A stretch of 64,000 nucleotides of DNA from JAGNKE01 sp964583335 (GTDB lineage Bacteria; Pseudomonadota; Alphaproteobacteria; Micavibrionales; Micavibrionaceae). Positions 42,752-50,962 of this stretch are shown here, in pieces. Position 1 is the stretch's first letter. The number at the start of each line of letters is the position of its first letter. A model generated the notes under the pieces. The model saw only the letters and a list, made by a program, of their open reading frames with translations. It did no database searches and had not been told where the DNA came from. The position numbers were made by a program, and so were the translations under genes. The stretch is taken from the NCBI GenBank assembly GCA_964583335.1, contig CAZOVG010000003.1, positions 251,744 to 315,743 on the forward strand, in the 5' to 3' direction.

Positions 42752-44277
42752 TATTCGTCCTCCATGCCAGCCAGAATATCTTCAACAATTTTCGCTATTT
42801 TAGAAGCCAGATACGGAGGCACTGCATTGCCAACCTGGTGGTACTGGGATGTGCGCGGCCCCTCAAAATGGTAATTATCCGGAAATGTCTGAAGCCTGGC
42901 TGCTTCACGAACTGTCAGGCTTCGGCACTGCGCAGGATCATAATGAATGAAATAGTGCCCGTCTTTTGAGATATGAGAGGTCACTGTCGTTGAAACACGC
43001 CCCGGAAGCTGCACGCGGAAGCGGTCTGAAAACATTTTTCCGGCCCGGCCTTCTTCAACATTTTTATGTAGCGGCAAAATCTGTTTGGGAAAGTCAGCCA
43101 GCTTGGGTGATATCTCATTGGCCAGAGAGAAGGTTGAGGCAAACAGGTACCGTTCAATGTCGGATTCCATATGCGACCGGGATTCATGGCTGGTCAAAAC
43201 CGAAAGGCGTTCATCTTCAAACCAAGACTGCATTTTTTTTGGCTTTTTATATACTGCGGAAGAGCGGCTTTCAGGAAAAACCGTGTGTCCATTCAGTTTT
43301 TCTTTCGTAATCAGCGCAAAAACATCATTGGATGCTCCCAGTTTTTTAAACCAGGCTTTTTCGACTGTTTTTTTGATGAGCTTTTGCCATCTCTCTGCCG
43401 TGTCCGTCCCTTTTGAAATGCCACTGCGGATTCTGGGCAGGGTTCCGATAACATCTTCAACAGAAGGGGCTGTTTCTTTATCAAGTATTTCCGGCTCAAT
43501 ATTCAGATCAGACCGGACTCCCAGGATAAACATCCGGTGCCGTGCCTGGGGGACACCGTATTCTTCTGCCTTTACAATAAAGGATGACGGGTCGGCCTCT
43601 TCCTGAAACGCACCTTTTTCCGACAGAGAATAAAGCCGGTAACTGAGGCTATTGTCTTTTCTGCCTACGGCTGCCTTTGGCTTTGCAAGGTCTCCTAGGA
43701 TTTTCTGCAGTACCGGCTTTCCATCGACTTTTGCAGAAAGAAGCCCTTTGACGTTTTCCATGACAAAGACCGGAGGACGGTGATCAGTAATAATCTTCAA
43801 ATATTCCTTATAAAGAAAATGTTTTTCGTCCTGTTCAAATTCAGGATCATGTGCCCGGCGGGAGCGGCCTACCAGTGAATACGCTTGGCAGGGTGGTCCA
43901 CCAACCAGAACCCATTTTTTCCGGCCTTTCAGTTTCTTTTTTATGATTTTTTCTACGTTATCGTGCGTTTCAGCCCCCAGAGAAATCTGGAGAGCAGAAG
44001 AACTGGCTTCACTCCATTGCTCAGGATAAATCTCTGCCAGCTTCGCATGCTCAATATCCCCGCACAGGTAGCGATAGTAATCGGCTGTAGGACTGTCAGG
44101 ATCAAACGTTCTAAAAAAATGTCGCAGCAAAAGGGTCTGATGCGCATATTGATCACGCTCAAAAGAGGCCACCGTTTTAAAAACAGGCTGATTTTTTTTC
44201 TTCAGATGGGCAAACCCCTCACCCAGACCGCCCGGGCCAGCAAAAAGATCAATTATTGGATAGGAAAACTTGGTCAT
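42751..44277 (-). CDS. DNA (cytosine-5) methyltransferase
   Basis: The 508-residue protein has motif I DLFAGPGGLGEGF, the catalytic PPCQAYSLVGRSR (motif IV, Cys about 125), motif VI FVMENVKGLL, motif VIII VPQARHRMFIL and motif X QVGNAVPPYLA. It is therefore a complete C5 enzyme with a target-recognition region of about 170 residues between VIII and X. It marks self DNA; the recognition sequence cannot be read from the protein. It is the first gene of the seven-gene overlapping operon. The promoter must lie in the AT-rich gap 44278-44823, where nothing else was found. Confidence 0.95.
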   Translation of the reverse strand: MTKFSYPIIDLFAGPGGLGEGFAHLKKKNQPVFKTVASFERDQYAHQTLLLRHFFRTFDPDSPTADYYRYLCGDIEHAKLAEIYPEQWSEASSSALQISLGAETHDNVEKIIKKKLKGRKKWVLVGGPPCQAYSLVGRSRRAHDPEFEQDEKHFLYKEYLKIITDHRPPVFVMENVKGLLSAKVDGKPVLQKILGDLAKPKAAVGRKDNSLSYRLYSLSEKGAFQEEADPSSFIVKAEEYGVPQARHRMFILGVRSDLNIEPEILDKETAPSVEDVIGTLPRIRSGISKGTDTAERWQKLIKKTVEKAWFKKLGASNDVFALITKEKLNGHTVFPESRSSAVYKKPKKMQSWFEDERLSVLTSHESRSHMESDIERYLFASTFSLANEISPKLADFPKQILPLHKNVEEGRAGKMFSDRFRVQLPGRVSTTVTSHISKDGHYFIHYDPAQCRSLTVREAARLQTFPDNYHFEGPRTSQYHQVGNAVPPYLASKIAKIVEDILAGMEDE

Positions 44278-44650
44278 ATTATGCTCTTTTTTGAGTTTGT
44301 TCTGCTATCTATTGATCAATATCACTTCTACGAAAACGCCTACAACAAGCCTTTGATTTACCTTTCATTTTATATATTTTAAAAAAATTACAGGAAAAAG
44401 AAGGATGGAACAAGACGATATTGCACGCGTAGGTTTTAAATTTTGATTTTCTTGGGTTTAGAGCCTCACAGACCGCACTAATGCTGTTTCGCAAACTAAA
44501 AAAGTTTTCTTTTAATTTGTAAAGAAGCACTTTTTTTGAGAGATACAGATAGTATCAGGGGATTTGTGACCTCACTCGAAACAAGATACCCTTATTTGCA
44601 TTGTAGTCGCCTACCTTGATTTGATTTAATGTCGAGAGTAAACACCTTCA

Positions 44651-44679
44651 AATACAGCGACAGTTTAAGTTGCTGTATT
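44651..44679. repeat. Inverted repeat AATACAGC/GCTGTATT
   Basis: An eight-base perfect inverted repeat with a 13-base loop lies in the 546-base gene-free gap between the second integrase and the methyltransferase. It may be an operator or recombinase site. No open frame in the gap is convincing. Confidence 0.4.
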
Positions 44680-44823
44680 ACAAAAGGGGGGTAATACCCA
44701 AAATCTATCGCTTACCGTCTCGGCAACCCACATTAACAATTATCGCTCTCAGAATGCAGAACTTTCAATCTCTAACCATGAGACTATACCCCTACCTGTA
44801 CCTAAAAAACGACAAGAACACCT

Positions 44824-45858
44824 CTACTTCTTGGCCTTATCGAACAAGAAACCAGTCCCCGCAATAATCCCCCTCTGCTCCGCCGCCGAAAGCTGCCCAT
44901 AGCTGTTTAAAGTCGTGTCAATCGAACTATGCCCCAGATTTTGGCGCACGGCATTCAAGAAAGCGGGGCTTTGGGTCTGGGCAAACCGGGCTAGAGTTTT
45001 GCGGAATGAGTGAGGGTTGATGTAGGTCAATCCCGCACTTTCGAATGCCCGCCGGAAGATGGCCCGGATCGTCGTATCGGATTTGATCTCCGCTCTGCTG
45101 ACCTCCTGTTGCAAAAGATTCTGCCCATTAAAGCTGTTATTAATAACCGGAAAAAGCGGATCACTGTCCTTAAAACCCAGCGTTAAAAGAGTATACCTCC
45201 AGTGCAGGACATTCAGCTTGATATCCTCTGGGAGCGGCACAAAGACGGCGGTGCGGGTCTTAGCAAATTTTGTTTTCATATTCTTGGGGCAAACATAAAT
45301 GAAATGCGCCCCATCCTCTTCGATCAGGCTCTTAAGCTTTACCGTCCGCAGCTCTGAAATGCGGAGAGTGCAAAGCGCCTGAAGGGAAACAATAGCCTTA
45401 TCACGCCTTTCCTTATCGGTCTGTTCTGGCATGGCGCGGATTACGGCAATGATCTGCTCGTATTTATAGGCTCTCTGATATTCGGTTGCCTTGGCCGTAT
45501 TGCGTTGATTACGGGAAATATTGAGATAGTTTATGTGGTTAAAGTTAATCTTGCTGCGGTATCCTCTTTGCCGCTCCAGCCAGTTCAGAAAGTCCCGCAA
45601 GGCCTTAAGATTGTCCGAAATATAGGAGAGCGATAGGGTTCTGGAAAATAGACTCTGGACATATTTATCCGCTACCCCCTCATTAAAAACCTCGAATCCT
45701 GCAAAATCAATAAATCGCTCATACTCCCGAATATTTTTAAGTGCCGCCAGAATGGTCTTTTCATCCCGCTGCCCCACCCGGCGCAGATGAATGCGGTATT
45801 TATATTTCATCCGCTCATTAGCCGGGTTGAACAGGGCTTTTTCCTTCTCTTCAGACAT
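44824..45858 (-). CDS. Tyrosine recombinase (second integrase)
   Basis: The 344-residue protein has an N-terminal SAM-like core-binding domain and a catalytic half. The latter has the first Arg in ALCTLRISEL, HSFRKTLARF (His-x-x-Arg), LGHSSIDTTL and the nucleophile Tyr in NSYGQL near the end. The start at 45858 has GGGAG upstream; the longer frame to 45963 overlaps the next gene and is not needed. It is transcribed after an AlpA-like regulator and a zinc-ribbon HTH protein in the same direction. It probably moves a nested element; its own att sites were not identified. Confidence 0.88.
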   Translation of the reverse strand: MSEEKEKALFNPANERMKYKYRIHLRRVGQRDEKTILAALKNIREYERFIDFAGFEVFNEGVADKYVQSLFSRTLSLSYISDNLKALRDFLNWLERQRGYRSKINFNHINYLNISRNQRNTAKATEYQRAYKYEQIIAVIRAMPEQTDKERRDKAIVSLQALCTLRISELRTVKLKSLIEEDGAHFIYVCPKNMKTKFAKTRTAVFVPLPEDIKLNVLHWRYTLLTLGFKDSDPLFPVINNSFNGQNLLQQEVSRAEIKSDTTIRAIFRRAFESAGLTYINPHSFRKTLARFAQTQSPAFLNAVRQNLGHSSIDTTLNSYGQLSAAEQRGIIAGTGFLFDKAKK

Positions 45859-46375
45859 GGAATAAATCTCCCTGCCCGGACTCACTTGAGCGCTCAGACT
45901 CTTGAGCATGAATGTGAGTCTTATCGGTGCGAGTTGCACAATCGTATAATTCCAAAACATCAACCAGATAAAAGGTGCGTTTGATTGTTGGATATTCCGA
46001 GAGTTTATAGCTCTTGAACATCAAACTCTTGCAGGAGCGGCAAAGCCCACAGAGTTTAATGTATTTGCCTTCATGGGCCACCCGCACCTTATTCTGGCAA
46101 ATGGGCCGGGAGTCGTGACATTTAAGGCAATAGAATTCCTTAAAAACGGTTTTGCGCTTGTTTTTAGAGTTGTGACGCTTCAGAAAATCAATCAAATTTT
46201 GCCCGTAGACTAAAGCAGGCTTTCCCACATCTACAGTTTTAAGACCAGCCTTGTTGATCCATTTCCGTACGGTCTGGATATGCAGCCCCTTATCGGAGAA
46301 GAGGACGGAGATTTCCTCCAGCTCATAGGCGTACCAGTACCTTACGCGGTTATGCGGGTATAATCGACGCGACAT
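45851..46375 (-). CDS. HTH/zinc-ribbon protein of the second integrase module
   Basis: The 174-residue protein has a basic N-terminal helix-turn-helix-like part (HIQTVRKWINKAGLKTVDVGKPALVYGQNLIDFLKRH) and then four cysteines in a zinc-ribbon pattern (YCLKCHDSRPIC, LCGLCRSC). These sit between AlpA and the integrase, a frequent arrangement in integrative elements. The start at 46375 has GGGGA upstream and a four-base gap to alpA; the frame also extends to 46399. It probably regulates recombination or excision; no family name was certain. Confidence 0.65.
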   Translation of the reverse strand: MSRRLYPHNRVRYWYAYELEEISVLFSDKGLHIQTVRKWINKAGLKTVDVGKPALVYGQNLIDFLKRHNSKNKRKTVFKEFYCLKCHDSRPICQNKVRVAHEGKYIKLCGLCRSCKSLMFKSYKLSEYPTIKRTFYLVDVLELYDCATRTDKTHIHAQESERSSESGQGDLFHV

Positions 46376-46379
46376 GAGA

Positions 46380-46574
46380 TTATCCCCGGTGTCTCTCAAT
46401 CAGCCGCCGGATATCTTCAACTCGCCACGCGGTTGTTTTTGGCCCCAGCTTGACGGGTTTGGGAAACCGCCCGTCTTTCACGCCAGCCCACCATGTGGAC
46501 TTGCTGACGGGAATGACTTTCAGGACCGTTGGTAAGCGGACAAAGCCAGTTTCGGGAAGGATGGGATGGGTCAT
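46380..46574 (-). CDS. AlpA-family excisionase-like regulator
   Basis: The 64-residue protein is a small winged-helix DNA-binding protein with the typical AlpA layout: VRLPTVLKVIPVSKSTWWAGVKDGRFPKPVKLGPKTTAWRVEDI. Such proteins regulate or assist excision of prophage-like elements. It begins the minus-strand module that includes the zinc-ribbon protein and integrase. A pair of 14-bp palindromes lies 94-150 bases upstream and may be its operators. Confidence 0.85.
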   Translation of the reverse strand: MTHPILPETGFVRLPTVLKVIPVSKSTWWAGVKDGRFPKPVKLGPKTTAWRVEDIRRLIERHRG

Positions 46575-46667
46575 TTTGCATCAACTCCGTTTTGTTAAAA
46601 ACAGAGCCATCCAACTGTATCCTGTATATTTTTTGAAGATTGCTAGGGTTCCGAGCTTACCTAAATC

Positions 46668-46681
46668 AAGGTCGCGACCTT
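46668..46681. promoter_or_regulatory. 14-bp palindrome AAGGTCGCGACCTT, copy 1
   Basis: This is a perfect palindrome, repeated identically at 46711-46724. The centres are 43 bases apart, about four helical turns, with an AT-rich spacer between. It lies in the gap between two divergent-looking regulatory regions of the integrase module and the next gene. It probably binds a dimeric regulator. Confidence 0.6.
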
Positions 46682-46710
46682 ATATTTTTCTATTTTAAAA
46701 TAATAAGTTA

Positions 46711-46724
46711 AAGGTCGCGACCTT
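46711..46724. promoter_or_regulatory. 14-bp palindrome AAGGTCGCGACCTT, copy 2
   Basis: This is the identical second copy. It ends just before the stop codon of the gene at 46734-47411, on the downstream side of that gene, so it more likely serves the AlpA promoter. Confidence 0.6.
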
Positions 46725-46733
46725 CGGTTTGAA

Positions 46734-47411
46734 TCAATCCTTTTCAAAAGCGATATTTCCGCCTTTTTTATCTTGCGGACGCCGTAAAAGCGTCACCATA
46801 TTTTCAATAATTCGATCAGACTTTCCCTCCAAATCGGCAGGCCAGTGATCTGAAAGCCAACTATTAATCTCCTGAGCTAGAATCCGCTTTTTCGGATTAA
46901 GTTTTAAAGCCTTAACAGCTTCTAACATAAGGTTGAGATAAGGCGGTATATATTCCATTTCCGTTAAACTTAGTGGGCTTTCGTCCTGCGGTTGCTCAGT
47001 ACCAAGCCTTTTTTGCTCATATTTTTTTACTGTGTCATAAAGCTCTTGTGGGAAATCGATATCATGCGTTTTAGCCCACTCTAAAAAATCTACAGGGTAA
47101 ACATTAAAAGCGAGCGTCTTGGCATAATACGCATTCTCGATGAGTTCCCATAAACCTATGATGCCCTTAAAATTCGGGTTATTTTTAGCTTTTAAGGCCT
47201 TCATCAGACGTTGATGCTCTTGGAGATCATTATCGGGCGGTTCATAGCCTAACACTAAAAAGTGAGCTTGCGGCAAAGCCCATGTGGCCATTTTGCCCCA
47301 ATGATTACAGTCGCAAGCATTGCCCCGATACTCTTCTATAGTTTTCGTTTTTGAAATAAGAACACCTCCAGCGCGACTGGTACTTAAAGGATCAGGCAAT
47401 TTATTTGTCAT
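46734..47411 (-). CDS. Hypothetical island protein
   Basis: The 225-residue protein is helical and polar, with no signal or membrane segment. Two parts stand out: an N-terminal part containing CDCNHWGKMATWALPQAHFLVLGYEPPD, and a helical C-terminal part with LNPKKRILAQEINSWLSDHW. That part resembles a helix-turn-helix-like tail seen in small island proteins. It is transcribed toward the integrase module from a start 82 bases from the ankyrin gene. Family not recognised. Confidence 0.6.
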   Translation of the reverse strand: MTNKLPDPLSTSRAGGVLISKTKTIEEYRGNACDCNHWGKMATWALPQAHFLVLGYEPPDNDLQEHQRLMKALKAKNNPNFKGIIGLWELIENAYYAKTLAFNVYPVDFLEWAKTHDIDFPQELYDTVKKYEQKRLGTEQPQDESPLSLTEMEYIPPYLNLMLEAVKALKLNPKKRILAQEINSWLSDHWPADLEGKSDRIIENMVTLLRRPQDKKGGNIAFEKD

Positions 47412-47493
47412 AGATCAAAATTTAATGTGCTATGAAGGCCATGACAAATAATTTTGTCCCATAATGTCTAATAACGTCTGAATAACTAACACG

Positions 47494-49314
47494 ATGTCCC
47501 TTTTAAAACTGGTCTACAATAATGAGCCTGACCTTTACGCCGAGACTGAGAAAGCCCTTGAATCCGGCGCTGATCCGAATGAACGAAGCCCTTACAATGA
47601 AACCCCTCTGAATGTCACAGCCCGGACCGGACGCTTTGACGTCGTAAAGCTTCTGATAGATCACGGGGCTACCAAAGAGCAGCTAAAATGGACGCCTCTT
47701 TTTGAAGCCGTGGCCTTTGGCAACCCTGATGATGTTGAGGAAGCCTTGAAACAGGGCGGGGATATTAAGGCCCGAGATTATTGGGACCGCACGCCGCTGC
47801 ATCTGGCCATTCAGGCCGGAAAACCTAAAAAAGTCTCCCTGCTGATGCAATACGGTTCAAGTCTCCAAGAACGCGGACGCTGCGGTATGCTTGCACTTGA
47901 ATACGCCTTTTATATTAAGGATGACGCGACCATGCTTGAATACCTCATTCAAAACGGTGCAAATATTAACGAATATAATGAGTTTGGAAACACTCCCCTG
48001 ATTGAGGCCGTATCCCACAACGCGGTGGAATGTGTCAGGATGCTCGTAAAAGCGGGAGCCGATGTGCTTCAAAAGGATCGTTCTGCATATGAACCAACAA
48101 CAGCGATTGGACACGCCAAAAACCCAGAAATTGCCATGATCCTCTTTGAAGCGGGCGATGACCTTAATGAAACCAGCGCCGAAGTCAGAGGCAAAATTCT
48201 CGGTTTTGGAAAAATTGAACAGCCGGAGATTACAAAAGAGGGGTATCTGCGCTCAAAATACCAGGTTTTCGGCACAAAAAACCCGGAACTGAGTCAGAAT
48301 AAATTCTGGCGTGAAATGGTAAAAGCAAACTGCAACGCATGGAAGGCCCGCGATATATTCGGAGATACAGAAAACTTATCTGACCCACCCGTCTGGTGCT
48401 ACAACCGCTTTGGCAAATCCATAAATAGGCTCCCGAGCGGCGATTTCATCGAAATCGGCGGGGAGCATGAAGATTACTATGACCCGGATTTCTGCATTTA
48501 TAACGAAGTTTTTCACCATAAGGGCAACGGCGAGTTCGATATATACACCTACCCGAAAGAGATTTTCCCGCCTACGGATTTCCATTCAGCAACGCTGGCG
48601 GGCCATTATATCTACATAGTCGGAAACCTTGGTTATCGGGATGAACGAAAATATGAAGAAACCCCAGTCTACAGGCTGGACACCAAGACCTTCGCCATAG
48701 AAAAGATAGAAACATCAGGCGCAAAGCCGGGATGGATACACGGTCATAAGGCCACTTTAGAAGGGCATGATTCCATACAGATTAAAGGCGGTAAAATTGT
48801 AACTGTAGAAGATGAGGAACCAGTTACAACAAAAAACAGGATGATTTATGCGCTTTGTTTAAAAACCTTCAAATGGTCCTGTTTGGGTGAGGAAGAGTGG
48901 ACTGAGTTTTTCCCCAAAGAGTATAAACAGGCCCGATTGACCGAAGGAATGCTTCTAAGTTCGGAATCTAAAGGAAAATGGCGTATCATTAAAGTTCTGG
49001 GCGTTGAACGCATTGACCTTAAAAAGGGTCAGACCGTCCAGATATTAGGTAAAAAATTTACTCTGGATAGAGATGATTACCTCTACGCTATCGGGGTATC
49101 CTATAGCCATGATTTTGAATCAAAAGACGATATGAAGGAAGCCGCACAAGACGGGGAATGGAAGGTTAAAGTCGGATTTATACCGCGCAGACCTTCCGAA
49201 GAAGATCAAATCCACGGCAATTATCTCGGGCGTAGCAAGGTTTCCGAAGCGGAACGTAAAACTTTTTTGGAGTGGAAGCTGCTTTTTGAAAAGGGCAAAG
49301 CCGGGATTTTTTAG
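47494..49314 (+). CDS. Ankyrin-repeat protein with kelch-like C-terminal half
   Basis: The 606-residue protein has about five ankyrin repeats in the first 220 residues (examples NETPLNVTARTGRFDVVKLL, DRTPLHLAIQAGKPKKVSLL, GNTPLIEAVSHNAVECVRML). The following 380 residues have beta-propeller-like elements such as DFHSATLAGHYIYIVGNL and TPVYRLDTKTFAIEKIETSG, reminiscent of kelch motifs. Both parts are protein-interaction folds; no enzyme motif is seen. Ankyrin proteins on mobile elements can be effectors or defence proteins, but nothing decides this here. It ends four bases into the P4 integrase gene on the other strand. Confidence 0.75.
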   Translation: MSLLKLVYNNEPDLYAETEKALESGADPNERSPYNETPLNVTARTGRFDVVKLLIDHGATKEQLKWTPLFEAVAFGNPDDVEEALKQGGDIKARDYWDRTPLHLAIQAGKPKKVSLLMQYGSSLQERGRCGMLALEYAFYIKDDATMLEYLIQNGANINEYNEFGNTPLIEAVSHNAVECVRMLVKAGADVLQKDRSAYEPTTAIGHAKNPEIAMILFEAGDDLNETSAEVRGKILGFGKIEQPEITKEGYLRSKYQVFGTKNPELSQNKFWREMVKANCNAWKARDIFGDTENLSDPPVWCYNRFGKSINRLPSGDFIEIGGEHEDYYDPDFCIYNEVFHHKGNGEFDIYTYPKEIFPPTDFHSATLAGHYIYIVGNLGYRDERKYEETPVYRLDTKTFAIEKIETSGAKPGWIHGHKATLEGHDSIQIKGGKIVTVEDEEPVTTKNRMIYALCLKTFKWSCLGEEEWTEFFPKEYKQARLTEGMLLSSESKGKWRIIKVLGVERIDLKKGQTVQILGKKFTLDRDDYLYAIGVSYSHDFESKDDMKEAAQDGEWKVKVGFIPRRPSEEDQIHGNYLGRSKVSEAERKTFLEWKLLFEKGKAGIF

Positions 49315-50561
49315 CTTTTGCGATTGGCAAACTTACCCGTGATTACAGTCCCGCCTGACGCAATATCATCCAAATAATCCGCCCACCATTGCATCATTTC
49401 CCTGCGCTCAGGCAAGTATTCTGCATGGTTATACGTGCTTCTGATCTTATCCTGATCAGCATGGGCAAGCTGCCGTTCAATAACATCTCTATTAAATCGA
49501 CGCTCATTCAAAATCGTCGAAGCCGTATGCCTAAAGCCATGAGGCGTAATCTTTTTATCGCCCCCATACCCCAAAATCTGCAAAACCTTCAGAAGCGTCA
49601 CATCAGTGATGGGCTTATGCGGAGTCCGAAGACTTGGAAAAAGATAATCCGAGTGGCCTGTAAACCCCCGTAACTCTTGCAGGATCGCTATTGATTGACT
49701 GGCGAAAGGCACAACATGATCACGGTCCATTTTCATGCGGCCAGCCGGAATACGCCATAGCTTGTGCTCCCAATCAATCTCCTCCCACACCGCATTTCTG
49801 AGTTCTCCCGGCCTCACAAATGTTAAAACCAGCAATTTCAACGCTAAGCGAATATAACTATGACCGTGATAGCCCTCCAGCTTCATGAGAAAATCAGGCA
49901 ACTCGCTCTCTTTCAAATGAGGGCGGTGCTTCCTTTTCGGCGGTTTGATGAATTTTGAGCGTCCCGCTGCCGGATTATTGGAACAAACGCCTTTCAAAAG
50001 CCCATAATCAAAAATCGCCTCGCATCTCTGACAGATGCGCTTGGCCACATCAGGCGCTCCTCTCTTTTCAACAAGGCTGATGACCGCAATGATCTCTGCG
50101 GCCGTGATCTGCTCAAGCTGCTTATAGCCAATAAGGGGGAAAACATCATCTTCCAGTGAGCGCAGTATGTTTTTTGCGTGCTTAGGCACCCAAACGCCTT
50201 TACCATGCCACTCACGCGCGACGGCCTCAAAAGTCGTTTTCGACTTTTCTGAAGAATTAAAGTGCTGCGTTTGTTTATGCTTATTCGGGTCTATGCCCTG
50301 CTGAAGCAAATCTTTGATTTCATCACGTATCTTTCTAGCCTGAGCTGTGCCCACATAACTTGGGCGGCCTTTAGGGCAATAGGGACCGATTGTATAAGTA
50401 TTGGTTTTACCCTGAAATGTATAAGGATATTGCCAGACTTTGGCACCTGTTGGACGAATAAGCAGCCTCAGCCCGCCTTCATCACAAAGTTTGTATGGTT
50501 TGTCTTTCGGCTGGGCAGAACGAATTTCAGCTTCACTAAGCTTTTTAATGAGTTTGGGCAT
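49311..50561 (-). CDS. P4-type tyrosine integrase
   Basis: The 416-residue protein has an N-terminal DUF4102-like arm-binding domain (LSEAEIRSAQPKDKPYKLCDEGGLRLLI), a core-binding domain and the catalytic residues. These are the Arg in VRPGELRNAVW, HGFRHTAST (His-x-x-Arg) and the Tyr nucleophile in YNHAEYL near 395. P4-type integrases insert elements into tRNA 3' ends. This one lies 176 bases from the tRNA-fMet gene and within the 15-bp repeats, so it is the island integrase. It is complete in length and probably active. Confidence 0.92.
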   Translation of the reverse strand: MPKLIKKLSEAEIRSAQPKDKPYKLCDEGGLRLLIRPTGAKVWQYPYTFQGKTNTYTIGPYCPKGRPSYVGTAQARKIRDEIKDLLQQGIDPNKHKQTQHFNSSEKSKTTFEAVAREWHGKGVWVPKHAKNILRSLEDDVFPLIGYKQLEQITAAEIIAVISLVEKRGAPDVAKRICQRCEAIFDYGLLKGVCSNNPAAGRSKFIKPPKRKHRPHLKESELPDFLMKLEGYHGHSYIRLALKLLVLTFVRPGELRNAVWEEIDWEHKLWRIPAGRMKMDRDHVVPFASQSIAILQELRGFTGHSDYLFPSLRTPHKPITDVTLLKVLQILGYGGDKKITPHGFRHTASTILNERRFNRDVIERQLAHADQDKIRSTYNHAEYLPERREMMQWWADYLDDIASGGTVITGKFANRKS

Positions 50562-50737
50562 GACCAGTTCCTTTTTTAGGGTACAGAAACAAAATCGAAC
50601 TGGTTATACCCTTTACTGTACCCTGAAAATTCTTGGAATTTAAAAAACAATTCTGGACCGCATCGGATTGAAATGCGTGTTTATAACTTATCTTTCAATG
50701 AGTTATGGACCATATCGGATTTTATCGGAGAAAGAAG

Positions 50738-50814
<77 letters not shown>

Positions 50815-50962
50815 TCACCTAAGAATTGCCGGATTGCTCCGGTGAGTTGGGTTATATAGGGACTAGCCGCATAAATCAAGGGTCTGCGGCCACTTTTCCC
50901 GCCATCCTCAAAAAACCGCCGCCCGAGAGCGAAAAAACAGCCCAAAAGACTGAAAAACCGCC

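Noticed and set aside
34399..44277. DISARM, BREX, Dnd or a classic type I system
   Set aside because: No DrmA/B, PglZ, BrxC, DndA-E or HsdS/R/M genes were recognised. The gene set matches the paraMORC/Z1 restriction type instead.
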